A stretch of DNA of 58,845 nucleotides from Virgibacillus_O xinjiangensis (lineage in GTDB: Bacteria; Bacillota; Bacilli; Bacillales; Amphibacillaceae). Shown here piece after piece: positions 34,412 through 42,554 of this stretch. How positions within the stretch are numbered: the first letter of the stretch is position 1; the number at the start of each line of letters is the position of its first letter. The notes beneath the pieces were generated by a model. The model saw only the letters and a list, made by a program, of their open reading frames with translations, ran no database searches and was not told where the DNA came from. The DNA is taken from contig NZ_JBHRSA010000047.1 of NCBI RefSeq assembly GCF_042643145.1, forward strand, positions 1 through 58,845, given 5' to 3'. The position numbers and the translations under genes were made by a program.

Positions 34412-35062
34412 TTACATGAATCCGTTATTCTGCAGGAAATCACGGCTGATATCTTTTTTATCCTGCCCGGATTCCCCGATTATCATATTGCGAACATATT
34501 TTGCCAGCATGTCACATTCTATATTGACAATATCTCCTTGTCCCTTCTCACCTAAGATGGTTTCCACCACCGTATGGGGAATCAAGGAAATAGTGAACAC
34601 ATTGCCTTCCACACCAAAGATGGTGAGGCTTGTACCGTCCACAGCAATGGAACCTTTATGCATCAGATAGGGACTCAGCTCCTCGTCGATCTCTATATCA
34701 TAATAAATGGCATTTTCCTGTGCCTGCTTGCGGATAATCTTTCCTATGCCATCCACATGTCCGGAGACAAAATGACCGCCGAATCTGCCATTTGCTCCCA
34801 TGGCCCGTTCCAGGTTGACCTTCGAACCGATAGACAGTGTCTTTAATGAGGTTGCCTGAATGGTTTCCGGCATGGCATCTACCGTGAAGGATGAAGAGGA
34901 GAAATCGGTAACCGTCAGACAGATGCCATTGATGGCAATACTGTCGCCAAGCTTCATATCACCCATGATCACTGCTGCTTCAATGGTCATTTCCACTGCC
35001 TGCTCTGAAACCTGCCGGGTATTTTTAATGGTTCCCTTTTCTTCAATGATTCCTGTAAACAT
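34412..35062 (-). CDS. ribE: Riboflavin synthase alpha subunit
   Basis: Dismutates two lumazines to riboflavin. 216 residues from ATG 35062, set by the invariant N-terminus MFTGIIEEKG and a GAGGAAG site; an open frame continues upstream into the leader terminator and is not coding. Two lumazine-binding repeats: residues 1-97 with SIAINGICLTVT, and 98-200 with SIAVDGTSLTIFGV. The GGHFVSGHVDG block starts the second. First gene of the operon; ribD, which precedes it in B. subtilis, is absent. Confidence 0.93.
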   Translation of the reverse strand: MFTGIIEEKGTIKNTRQVSEQAVEMTIEAAVIMGDMKLGDSIAINGICLTVTDFSSSSFTVDAMPETIQATSLKTLSIGSKVNLERAMGANGRFGGHFVSGHVDGIGKIIRKQAQENAIYYDIEIDEELSPYLMHKGSIAVDGTSLTIFGVEGNVFTISLIPHTVVETILGEKGQGDIVNIECDMLAKYVRNMIIGESGQDKKDISRDFLQNNGFM

Positions 35063-35108
35063 ACATTTCTTCCTCTCTTCTCTGCAAGATCCCTCCACCA
35101 GACATAGC

Positions 35109-35140
35109 AAAAGGCCCCTGAATGGACTTCAGGGGCCTAC
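35109..35140 (-). terminator. Riboswitch-controlled terminator before ribE
   Basis: Minus-strand stem AGGCCCCTGAA / TTCAGGGGCCT, five-base loop, then TTTT. It lies between the FMN aptamer and ribE, so it is the expression platform that stops transcription when FMN is bound. Confidence 0.85.
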
Positions 35141-35248
35141 TGGTCGAATTTTACAAGCAAACAGGATACAAGTATATACGTCGAAAGAACGTCTGCCTGA
35201 AAAGGAGACAGTCCTGACGAATCGCAAACGATCCATGCGCCGAAAAAT

Positions 35249-35387
35249 TCCTTCTCCCATCCAGACTTTGACTGTCGGCTCTGGAATCTCACCAGATCCA
35301 CCGCTTGGCATCACTGCCGCACGGGTCACGGACTTAGAAGCAGCTGCTTCCTCACCGCCGGTTGGGAATTGCACCCGACCCCGAAGG
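35249..35387 (-). promoter_or_regulatory. FMN riboswitch (RFN element)
   Basis: The minus strand carries the RFN consensus: it opens with TCCTTCGGGGTCGGGTG, then CAATTCCCAACCGGCGGT, AGTCCGTGACCCG, GGTGGATCTGGTGAGATTC and CAGAGCCGACAGT, and closes with AGTCTGGATGGGAGAAGGA. The first and last segments pair to close the aptamer. Controls ribE-ribB-ribH. Confidence 0.95.
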
Positions 35388-35409
35388 AATATTGCATATT
35401 AATTTCTTC

Positions 35410-35437
35410 ATAGTATACCACTGTACTTATCAGAAAA
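35410..35437 (-). promoter_or_regulatory. Probable promoter of the rib operon
   Basis: Minus strand -10 TACTAT with a weak -35 (TTTTCT) 16 bases away; the predicted start falls just before the aptamer. The rest of the space up to 35617 shows no gene or clear motif. Confidence 0.4.
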
Positions 35438-35616
35438 CAAGAGGACATTCTGCTATCGTGCAAGATAATGGAAAATGGAGGTGCATTGGTCAGCTTATCC
35501 GTTCGTATGTAATCCTTCCTTTTGATGCAGGTGTTCACTGTAATAGAACATACGTCACCAGACCGGTGATCAATGCCGCGGCAGTTTAATAAGGGCCCAG
35601 TATCCGCATTCCAAAC

Positions 35617-35664
35617 AAAAACAGCCCTTTTCCAGAGTATGAGTTCCCCTGGAAAAGGGCTGTT
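35617..35664 (-). terminator. Intrinsic terminator of the gntR-aldehyde dehydrogenase-aldolase operon
   Basis: A 15-bp perfect stem AACAGCCCTTTTCCA / TGGAAAAGGGCTGTT, followed on the minus strand by TTTTGTTT. Confidence 0.88.
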
Positions 35665-35674
35665 CTCTATGCAA

Positions 35675-36706
35675 TTATACAGTCACACTATCCTGCTTCT
35701 TTTCCTTAGCCAAATCCTGGGCAACACCGATGATCCAGTCTTCTTGTCCACCTACTGCACCCATTTCCGCTATTTTCGTCAGAATATCCCGAGGATCTAC
35801 GCCATATTCTTCCCCTGCACGTTCTGCGAAAAGCAGAAAGCTGGAATAAACGCCAGTGTATCCTAATGTGAGGCTGAGACGGTCTATTTGCACAGGACGC
35901 CTCATCATTGGCTTCATGATATTTTCCGCTGCGTCCATCGCTTTATAGAGATCAATCGAATGAGGGATGTCCATCTTGTTCATGACAGCTACCAGTTCTT
36001 CTGTAGCTGTATTCCCTGCGCCTGCGCCCATGCCTGCAAGGCTTGTATCAATGCGCCCGGCTCCTTCTTCCAATGCGGCAATAGAGTTTGCTACACCAAG
36101 TGAAAGATTGTTATGGCCATGGAAGCCGATTTCCGTGCTTAAATTCTCTTTGAATAGAGAAATCCTTCTTCTGGTATCATCCATGGTCAATGCACCGGCA
36201 GAGTCCACCACATAGATGGTGCTGGCTCCATAGGATTCCATTTTCTTCGCTTCTTCCAACAACTGTTCAGGCTCTGCACGATGGGACATCATCAGGAAGC
36301 CTACCGTATCCATTCCAAGGTCACCGGCCGCCTTGATATGCTGTTCGGATACATCCGCTTCTGTACAATGGGTTGCCACACGGACGACGGAAGCTCCCCA
36401 TTCTCTGGCGCGCTTCAAATGGTCAATCGTACCGATTCCTGGCAACAGCAGGACGCCGACCTTCGCATTTTTGACATTTTCAACGGCTGTGGTAATGATA
36501 TCCTTTTCCGTTTCTTTGGAAAATCCATACTGGATGGAGCTTCCTCCCAGGCCATCCCCATGAGTGGCTTCGATGATATCTACTCCCGTATCATCCAGTA
36601 CCCTGGTAAGCTCAGCGATCTGCTCCTTGGAGTATTGATGGGAAATTGCATGCATGCCGTCACGCAGCGTTACGTCATTGAAAATCACTTTCTTTTGGTC
36701 TGTCAT
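35675..36706 (-). CDS. mhpE: 4-hydroxy-2-oxovalerate aldolase
   Basis: Class II (Mn-dependent) aldolase of the DmpG/MhpE type, 343 residues: 4-hydroxy-2-oxovalerate to pyruvate plus acetaldehyde. N-terminal VTLRDGMHAISHQY, EATHGDGLGGSSIQYG, the metal-site block GFHGHNNLSLGVANS, and the tail communicating with the dehydrogenase partner. ATG overlaps the stop of the preceding acylating dehydrogenase by four bases, as expected for a channelling complex. The dmpG-style name is equally valid. Confidence 0.92.
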   Translation of the reverse strand: MTDQKKVIFNDVTLRDGMHAISHQYSKEQIAELTRVLDDTGVDIIEATHGDGLGGSSIQYGFSKETEKDIITTAVENVKNAKVGVLLLPGIGTIDHLKRAREWGASVVRVATHCTEADVSEQHIKAAGDLGMDTVGFLMMSHRAEPEQLLEEAKKMESYGASTIYVVDSAGALTMDDTRRRISLFKENLSTEIGFHGHNNLSLGVANSIAALEEGAGRIDTSLAGMGAGAGNTATEELVAVMNKMDIPHSIDLYKAMDAAENIMKPMMRRPVQIDRLSLTLGYTGVYSSFLLFAERAGEEYGVDPRDILTKIAEMGAVGGQEDWIIGVAQDLAKEKKQDSVTV

Positions 36707-37611
36707 TTTGCGGCCCCCTCTGTTAATAGATGTTCTGCCATGATTTCTCCTGTCTTCAATGCTGCTGATGTAATGATATCCAGGTTACCTGCGTATGTTG
36801 GAAGGAAGTCTCCCATGCCTTCTACTTCCACAGATACTGTTACAATGTCACCTTTTACTACCGGATCTGCCTTATAGCGGTAGCCTGGCACATACCCCTG
36901 AACAGTTTCCACCATCGCATCCAGAGACTTGAGAATCTCTTCCTTCTTCTCTTCAGCGGAACCTTCTGTCTGGACATGGATGGTATTTCTCATCAAGATT
37001 GGAGGCTCTGCCGGGTTCAAGGTAATGATCGCCTTTCCTTCTCTGGCACCGCCTACTTGCTTCAATGCCTCTGCCGTAGTTACCGTGAACTCATCGATAT
37101 TCTGCCGTGTTCCAGGGCCAGCACTCTTACTGGAGATGGAAGCAACAATTTCAGCATAATCGACTTTCACCACATCAGAAATCGCTTTCACGATCGGCAC
37201 AGTAGCCTGGCCGCCGCAAGTAACCATATTTACATTATCCAGTTCTCTAACCTTGTCTTCCTGCAAGTTGACAGAAGGGACGAGAAACGGTCCTACTGCA
37301 GCCGGTGTCAAATCGATCGCCTTTTTCCCCATATCTTTAAGAATCGGAGCATTATGGGCATGGGCTTTGGCTGACGTAGCTTCATAGACGATATCCGCAA
37401 GCTCCGGCTGCTCTACCAGTCCGTCGATACCATTATAGATCGGAGTCAAACCATGATCCTTTGCCAATGCCAGCCCTTTGGACTCACGGTCAATACCGAT
37501 CATGGACGTCAATTCAAGCTTGTCGCTCCGCAATAGCTTATACATCAAGTCTGTCCCGATATTACCTGATCCAATAATGGCACACTTAATTTTTTGTGGT
37601 GACATCTTCAT
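36703..37611 (-). CDS. mhpF: Acetaldehyde dehydrogenase (acetylating)
   Basis: NAD- and CoA-dependent, DmpF/MhpF type, 302 residues. Rossmann start AIIGSGNIGTDLMYKLL, catalytic Cys in NMVTCGGQATVPIV near residue 130, and SAGPGTRQNIDEFT. Works with the aldolase to turn acetaldehyde into acetyl-CoA. Its start lies inside the 3' end of the GntR gene (26-base overlap), and its stop overlaps the aldolase start, so the three genes are one transcription unit. Confidence 0.92.
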   Translation of the reverse strand: MKMSPQKIKCAIIGSGNIGTDLMYKLLRSDKLELTSMIGIDRESKGLALAKDHGLTPIYNGIDGLVEQPELADIVYEATSAKAHAHNAPILKDMGKKAIDLTPAAVGPFLVPSVNLQEDKVRELDNVNMVTCGGQATVPIVKAISDVVKVDYAEIVASISSKSAGPGTRQNIDEFTVTTAEALKQVGGAREGKAIITLNPAEPPILMRNTIHVQTEGSAEEKKEEILKSLDAMVETVQGYVPGYRYKADPVVKGDIVTVSVEVEGMGDFLPTYAGNLDIITSAALKTGEIMAEHLLTEGAAK

Positions 37612-38272
37612 CTCTCCCTGTGTGTAAGTTTTTTCCCCTGCAATAATAAAGGGATGCTTCCTTCAAGTGATGGGCCAATATACCCTGGGCCTTCTCCACT
37701 TCCCCTGCTTCCAATGCATCGGCGACTTCCTTGTGGTAGCCGATAATTTTTTCTTGATTAGATTCGGACACCGATACTTCACTGGTAATATCAATCAGTG
37801 TCCGGAAAATGCCTTCCAATGAAGACCACAACTGCACGAGTGTCTGGTTCTTGGACATCTTCACCAACAGCTTGTGAAACGCCAAGTCAGAGTCAATATC
37901 CCTGACACCGGCTTCAAAGGATTCATGCATTTGGTCGATATACAACCGCATCAGACGCAAATGGTCTTGCAAAGCGGATGAATCAATCTGCGTCAATGCA
38001 TGTTTTTCCAGCAGCATTCTGCTGTCATACAAATTGATAATATCTTCGGTGTCGAATTTCTTAACAACTGTCCTGCCGTTGGAGTGCCTCTCCACCAGGT
38101 TTTCTGCCTCCAGCTTGGCAATCGCTTCACGGATCGGCCCTCTGCTGACTTCAAGCTCCCTTGATAGCTGTGCTTCCGCTAACCGGTCGCCTTCCCTCCA
38201 TTCATGTAAAATGATCTTTTTTCTGAGATGTTCTAACACTTGGTCACTTATGCTCTGCTTTTCAATTCGCAA
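37586..38272 (-). CDS. GntR-family transcriptional regulator with FCD domain
   Basis: 228 residues from TTG 38272 (AAGGGAG eight bases upstream; longer in-frame extensions are unlikely). N-terminal winged helix: ISDQVLEHLRKKIILHEWREGDRLAEAQLSREL-type pattern, with SRGPIREAIAKLEAE as recognition helix. C-terminal all-helical FCD domain (about residues 80-220) with His/Asp metal-site residues such as DSDLAFHKLLVKMSKN. First gene of the operon; probably represses its own promoter through the GTTAAC repeat and is relieved by a pathway acid. Confidence 0.88.
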   Translation of the reverse strand: MRIEKQSISDQVLEHLRKKIILHEWREGDRLAEAQLSRELEVSRGPIREAIAKLEAENLVERHSNGRTVVKKFDTEDIINLYDSRMLLEKHALTQIDSSALQDHLRLMRLYIDQMHESFEAGVRDIDSDLAFHKLLVKMSKNQTLVQLWSSLEGIFRTLIDITSEVSVSESNQEKIIGYHKEVADALEAGEVEKAQGILAHHLKEASLYYCRGKNLHTGRDEDVTTKN

Positions 38273-38302
38273 TGGAAGTACTCCCTTAAAGTTTTCTGAA
38301 AA

Positions 38303-38315
38303 GTTAACAGTTAAC
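38303..38315. promoter_or_regulatory. Candidate operator of the GntR regulator
   Basis: GTTAACAGTTAAC: two GTTAAC palindromes in tandem, spaced by one base, lying immediately downstream of the expected transcription start of the gntR promoter. Confidence 0.5.
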
Positions 38316-38326
38316 AATTACTTATG

Positions 38327-38355
38327 ATTATAAGGGTAAATATCCCAACTGTCAA
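38327..38355 (-). promoter_or_regulatory. Consensus sigma-A promoter of the gntR-mhpF-mhpE operon
   Basis: On the minus strand a perfect TTGACA, 17-base spacer and a perfect TATAAT. A fully consensus promoter implies tight repression, fitting the adjacent operator. Confidence 0.8.
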
Positions 38356-38406
38356 CGCCTTTTGCTAAATAGTTTGTCAATTTTATTCGAAAAATGGAGG
38401 CGCCCC

Positions 38407-38520
38407 TCATTCGGGCCTCAGCTCCCTCCGCTCGGGCCTTGACACCCTCCACTCAGGCATCAACTACCCCTGCTCGGGCTTCTACAACTCTCACATAGGC
38501 GACACCCCCCCACTCGGGCG
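38407..38520. repeat. Tandem array with 21-bp period (family B, array 1)
   Basis: Six degenerate units. The core CTCGGGC (variants TTCGGGC, CTCAGGC, CATAGGC) has its last five bases at 38412, 38433, 38454, 38475, 38496 and 38515, i.e. steps of 21, 21, 21, 21 and 19. It lies between the divergent gntR promoter and the P1 peptidase gene. Confidence 0.8.
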
Positions 38521-38617
38521 TCGTGATCTAAAAGGATCTCCAGTTTTGATAGTGAAAAGGGTTTAGTGAAGGATCTCTTCTGCTATAATGTAAACGAAAA
38601 TAAAAAGGAGAATTGCC

Positions 38618-39604
38618 ATGTCACTACCAAAAGGGAAAAACAATTGCATTACAGATATCGAAGGAGTAAAAGTCGGACATGTGACGTTATATGAAAAGGT
38701 CGACGAAGAAACGACCATCTGTACAGGAGTCACAGCCATTCTGCCTCATAGCGGCAACCTTTTTCGCGAAAAAAATGCGGCAGGAAGTTCTGTCATTAAC
38801 GGATTCGGCAAGACCACCGGCCTGGTACAGTTGGAAGAGCTGGGATTATTAGAGTCGCCAATCATGCTGACGAACACTTTCAGCGTCGGCGCGGTTACGG
38901 AGGGGACATTGAAGTACATGTTGGAACAGACACCGGAAATAGGTGACACCACTGGTACGATCAATATTGTCGTCGGTGAATGCAATGATGGCTATTTGAA
39001 CTCCATCCGCAGACAGGCCATTCGGCCAGAGCATGCCATCCAGGCGATCGAGCAGGCTGAAGCCGGCCCTGTAGAAGAAGGAGCTGTAGGCGCTGGCAAG
39101 GGAATGGTATGCTTCGGTCACAAGGGAGGTATCGGAACTGCTTCCCGTACCATCATAGATAAGGATGGAGAGTTCAACCTCGGCTGTCTCGTAGTGAGCA
39201 ATTTCGGAAATCCGGAAGAGGCACGGTTTGCTGATCTGACCGAAACAAATACCGATACACCGGACGGCTCGATCATGATGGTGCTTGCCACCGATGCTCC
39301 GTTATCAGATCGGCAGCTGAAGCGGCTTTCCAAAAGATGTGCAGCAGGACTCGGCCGTACAGGCAGCCATATTGCCCATGGAAGCGGAGATATCGCCGTT
39401 GCATTTTCCACAGCATCTACATACCCGCATCAATCAAACAGCCTGACGGAAACCCGTGAGTTCATTCGCGATGAGCATCCGATCATGAACAGGTTGTTCC
39501 AGGCAGTCGTCGAAACAACGGAGGAAGCAGTCATCCGCTCCCTCCAGCAGGCAGAGACCACCGAAGGGAGAAAGGGACGTGTGGTGAAAAAAGCACCTTT
39601 CTAA
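38618..39604 (+). CDS. P1 (S58, DmpA-like) family peptidase
   Basis: Self-processing Ntn-like aminopeptidase/amidase related to DmpA and NylC, 328 residues. ITDIEGVKVGHVT at the N-terminus, LTNTFSVGAVTEG, and the likely autocleavage and nucleophile site Gly-Ser in DGSIMMVLATDAPLS near residue 215. AAAAAGGAG ribosome site; a TATAAT at 38584 is the probable -10. Role probably turnover of D- or beta-amino-acid peptides or amides. The gene is bracketed by two 21-bp-period arrays in opposite orientation. Confidence 0.85.
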   Translation: MSLPKGKNNCITDIEGVKVGHVTLYEKVDEETTICTGVTAILPHSGNLFREKNAAGSSVINGFGKTTGLVQLEELGLLESPIMLTNTFSVGAVTEGTLKYMLEQTPEIGDTTGTINIVVGECNDGYLNSIRRQAIRPEHAIQAIEQAEAGPVEEGAVGAGKGMVCFGHKGGIGTASRTIIDKDGEFNLGCLVVSNFGNPEEARFADLTETNTDTPDGSIMMVLATDAPLSDRQLKRLSKRCAAGLGRTGSHIAHGSGDIAVAFSTASTYPHQSNSLTETREFIRDEHPIMNRLFQAVVETTEEAVIRSLQQAETTEGRKGRVVKKAPF

Positions 39605-39638
39605 AAGGAAGTAGGAACACCTGGATGAGGATAATGAC

Positions 39639-39785
39639 GCCTGAGTGCGTCCTATTGTGGCCCAAGCGGGGTTTGCTGGCGCACGAGTGCGCCCTGCTGC
39701 GGCCTGAGCAGGGATTGCTGGCGCACGAGTGCGCCTTGTTGCGGCCCGAGTAGGGATTGCTGGCGCCTGAGTGCATCCTGCACCA
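39639..39785. repeat. Tandem array with exact 21-bp period (family B, array 2, inverted)
   Basis: Seven units. The core GCCTGAG (variants GCCCAAG, GCACGAG, GCCCGAG) starts at 39639, 39660, 39681, 39702, 39723, 39744 and 39765, every step exactly 21 bp. The core is the reverse complement of the CTCGGGC/CTCAGGC core of array 1, so the peptidase gene sits between inverted arrays. Confidence 0.88.
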
Positions 39786-39823
39786 AAAAAGGAAGCATAC
39801 CGATTTAAGATGGTATGCTTCCT
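39784..39823 (-). terminator. Intrinsic terminator of the pseudouridine synthase gene
   Basis: Perfect 11-bp stem GGAAGCATACC / GGTATGCTTCC with a T-run on the minus strand. Confidence 0.85.
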
Positions 39824-39870
39824 CTATAGTCACTCAATCTTTCCTATAAATTTGTTGTAAAATGGTCAAC

Positions 39871-40776
39871 CTACCGTGATTTTTTATAAAATATCTTCGG
39901 GACATCTGCTTCAAATCGCATCATTTTTCCATTGGCAGGATGCTTAAAAGCCAGTACTTTGGCATGCAGGCCGAGCCGGCCGATCTTGTTGCCTTTGGAA
40001 CCGTATTTCTTGTCCCCAATTACCGGATGGCCGATATCCTGCATATGGACACGGATCTGGTTTTTCCTCCCTGTCTCCAGTTCTACTTCCAACAGGGAAT
40101 AGTCCTGGTTGGACTGGATCACCTTATAATGGGTCACAGCATGCAGGCCATCATCCTTGGTATGGCTTGAATACATGAGGTGGGTCTTGCTCTCTCTCAG
40201 CCACGATTCAATGCTGCCTTCCTGCTTCTCCACTTTTCCTTCCACAAGAGCAATATAGGAACGCTCCCGGACCATCGACTTCCAGGCATTCTGAAGCTTA
40301 TGCTTCATATGCTCACTTTTGGCGAACATCATCACACCCGATGTATCCTTATCCAGCCGATGCACAACGAATATCCGGTTGCTCGGGTCTTCTTGTCTGA
40401 CGTATTCCATCAACTGATGATGGGCGGTCTGCTTCCGTTCCTTCTGACTGGCAATTGACAGCAGTCCGGCTTCTTTATTGATGACAATCAGGTGTTCATC
40501 CTCATATACGATGGACAGGCCGACTAATGCGGTTTTTTTGACAGCTGCCTTATTTTTCAGGATGGAAACAGACTGTCCGGGCTTCAATGGATAATTATGC
40601 TTCGTTTCAATATGATCATCCACTGTCACTTGCCCTCGTGTCAGAATGGATTTTACAGAATTCCGGCTGCGGTTCTCCATGACGGACCGCAGGAATGGGA
40701 GGAGTTCTGTTTTCTCCTGGACCGTGAATTGCAGCGTGTTTGCCGGTTTCTTTGAAGTTTGATGCTTTTTTGCCAT
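39871..40776 (-). CDS. RluA-family RNA pseudouridine synthase
   Basis: 301 residues. N-terminal S4-like RNA-binding segment (residues about 15-75, SVKSILTRGQVTVDD) and a catalytic domain with the invariant Asp in HRLDKDTSGVMMFAKSE. Further blocks: ETGRKNQIRVHMQDIGHPVIGD and LHAKVLAFKHP. Converts uridines in rRNA or tRNA; which site cannot be told. AAAGGAG before ATG. Ends in a basic tail. Confidence 0.9.
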   Translation of the reverse strand: MAKKHQTSKKPANTLQFTVQEKTELLPFLRSVMENRSRNSVKSILTRGQVTVDDHIETKHNYPLKPGQSVSILKNKAAVKKTALVGLSIVYEDEHLIVINKEAGLLSIASQKERKQTAHHQLMEYVRQEDPSNRIFVVHRLDKDTSGVMMFAKSEHMKHKLQNAWKSMVRERSYIALVEGKVEKQEGSIESWLRESKTHLMYSSHTKDDGLHAVTHYKVIQSNQDYSLLEVELETGRKNQIRVHMQDIGHPVIGDKKYGSKGNKIGRLGLHAKVLAFKHPANGKMMRFEADVPKIFYKKSR

Positions 40777-40802
40777 GTGTCAATCTCCTTTATCCGGACG
40801 TT

Positions 40803-41042
40803 TCAATCTTCGTCCTTTACATCGATGTCTTCCGGGATCGGTTCGCTTAAATATTCTTGGATCATTTGCCGGTATTTTTCGACCTGATCCAAATGGGTAG
40901 TGAATTGCTCTTTATTGATCAAAAACTGCTCCCCGTCATGGACTGACCGGATTCTGCCCTGCAGGACGAGCGCCCGTATTTTCGCCTCATCCATGGACAG
41001 GTATTCGGCTGTTTCTCCGACAGAAAGATACACACAAATCAC
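40803..41042 (-). CDS. Excisionase-family (MerR-like HTH) small DNA-binding protein
   Basis: 79 residues. The pattern YLSVGETAEYLSMDEAKIRALVLQGRI followed by INKEQF is that of excisionase-type winged-helix proteins. An acidic C-terminal tail (EDIDVKDED) follows a short helical region. No integrase or phage gene is near, so it is likely a chromosomal housekeeping member rather than a phage remnant. Confidence 0.72.
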   Translation of the reverse strand: MICVYLSVGETAEYLSMDEAKIRALVLQGRIRSVHDGEQFLINKEQFTTHLDQVEKYRQMIQEYLSEPIPEDIDVKDED

Positions 41043-41076
41043 CCCTTCCTTACATATTCTCTTCCTATTATGTGAA

Positions 41077-41114
41077 AAATCAGGATATCCCTTGCAGAGA
41101 AATCCTGATTTTCC
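41077..41114 (-). terminator. Intrinsic terminator of the small GNAT gene
   Basis: Perfect stem AAATCAGGAT / ATCCTGATTT around a 15-base loop, then a T-run on the minus strand. Confidence 0.75.
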
Positions 41115-41120
41115 ATACAG

Positions 41121-41405
41121 TTATTTTTGTTCTATGAGTACATCGTAAAATTCCGGTGTTTTTTCCATTTTACTTTTGGCATAGGGACAAAGCGGCAATA
41201 CTTTCCGGTCTTTTTCCCTGGCAAGTTCCACTACTTTCCCCACCAGCTGTCCTGCGATCCCTTGACCGCGAAGTTCTCCGGAAACAAAGGTATGATCAAT
41301 GACCAGCTTGCCTCCGCCGTTTTGGATAAACGTGATTTCTGCCAATGGATCCCTTATATCATCTCCGACATAAAACTTATTTTCACCCTTATTGATCTGT
41401 GTCAT
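41121..41405 (-). CDS. Small GNAT-type N-acetyltransferase (YjdJ/NATD1-like)
   Basis: 94 residues, a compact single-domain acetyltransferase. FVSGELRGQGIAGQLVGKVVELAREK carries the acetyl-CoA-binding R/Q-x-x-G-x-G/A motif; LPLCPYAKSKMEKTPEF is the typical C-terminal Cys-Pro-Tyr block of this small group. ATG 41405 chosen because GGAGG lies nine bases upstream; the open frame upstream is not needed. Substrate unknown. Confidence 0.83.
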   Translation of the reverse strand: MTQINKGENKFYVGDDIRDPLAEITFIQNGGGKLVIDHTFVSGELRGQGIAGQLVGKVVELAREKDRKVLPLCPYAKSKMEKTPEFYDVLIEQK

Positions 41406-41665
41406 AAAATAAGGCCTCCAAAATAATTGATTTATCATATGTAGATAGATATCATCTACTCTTTATCATATCACTTTACATACACTTTACACAATAACCC
41501 GTGTTCGCAAAATTGTTAAAAATATCTACCCATATAGGGAATATTTCCCGGATATCCAGGAAAAGACATGAAATGGTCGTTTCCCCTCCCATGGACTCGG
41601 GAAATTCGGTATATTAGCCATTGCAGCCTAAAAGTTTTACAATAGCCCGTGAAAGGAGCACGACG

Positions 41666-42544
41666 ATGATGAATAATTATCAATTGCCTGACCAGATCAG
41701 TCATTTATTAGAAGAAAATAAAAAACGAGAGCAACAGGAATTCAGAGATTTGATAAGAGAAGGCGGCTATGTGCCACCGGAGAACGAATTGCTGGTTGAT
41801 GCAGTAACTGCCTTGAGCATGGGGAAAAATGTCCTTCTGAAAGGGCCGACCGGATCGGGGAAAACCCGCTTTGCCGAAACCTTGTCCCATCTATTCAGCC
41901 AGCCCATGTTCAGTGTGAACTGCTCCGTGGACCTGGATGCAGAAAGTCTTCTCGGCTTCAAAACACTCGCCTATCAGGATGAAAAGCAAGTGATAGAATT
42001 TGTACCCGGTCCAGTGACCAACGCCATGAATCACGGTACATTCCTATATATAGATGAAATCAATATGGCCAAACCGGAGACACTGCCACTGATCAATGGT
42101 GTCCTTGATTACCGCAGGACCATCACCAACCCATTCACCGAAGAAATCATCACAGCAAAAGATGGGTTCGGCGTTGTTGCTGCTATTAACGAAGGGTATG
42201 TCGGTACCGTCCCTTTGAATGAAGCATTGAAAAACAGGTTTGTAGTCATCGATATTCCTTATTTGCAGGGAGAACAGCTGAATCAGCTGATCAAAGACAA
42301 CACCCGACTGGAGGATGACCGCATCATTGACCTGTTTGTCCGGTTGTCTGGAGATTTGATCCAAGCAGTCTCCCAAGGAAAGCTTTCAGAGGATGCTGCC
42401 TCTATCCGTGCCTTGCTGGATGCATGCGACCTGAGCGTCCTTATCCCGCCAAAACGGGCGATTCTTCGCTCGATCATCGACAAGCTGGATGAGGACAGAG
42501 AGAAAGACTTTGTCTTGAATCTGACAGAGACCTTATTCGGATAG
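41666..42544 (+). CDS. yojN: MoxR/NorQ-like AAA+ ATPase YojN
   Basis: 292 residues. Walker A GPTGSGKT near residue 62, Walker B LYIDEINMAKPETLPL near 125, sensor and Arg-finger region GTVPLNEALKNRFVVIDIPY. This belongs to the NorQ/GvpN-like MoxR AAA+ ATPases that remodel or insert metal into partner proteins together with a VWA protein. Its VWA partner follows ten bases downstream, the same pair as yojN-yojO in B. subtilis. ATG 41666 follows AAAGGAG by seven bases. Confidence 0.88.
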   Translation: MMNNYQLPDQISHLLEENKKREQQEFRDLIREGGYVPPENELLVDAVTALSMGKNVLLKGPTGSGKTRFAETLSHLFSQPMFSVNCSVDLDAESLLGFKTLAYQDEKQVIEFVPGPVTNAMNHGTFLYIDEINMAKPETLPLINGVLDYRRTITNPFTEEIITAKDGFGVVAAINEGYVGTVPLNEALKNRFVVIDIPYLQGEQLNQLIKDNTRLEDDRIIDLFVRLSGDLIQAVSQGKLSEDAASIRALLDACDLSVLIPPKRAILRSIIDKLDEDREKDFVLNLTETLFG

Positions 42545-42554
42545 GAGGAGACAG

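Noticed and set aside
40803..41042. Excisionase-like gene as evidence of a prophage or integrative element
   Set aside because: No integrase, attachment repeats or other mobile genes nearby; such HTH proteins also occur as ordinary chromosomal genes.
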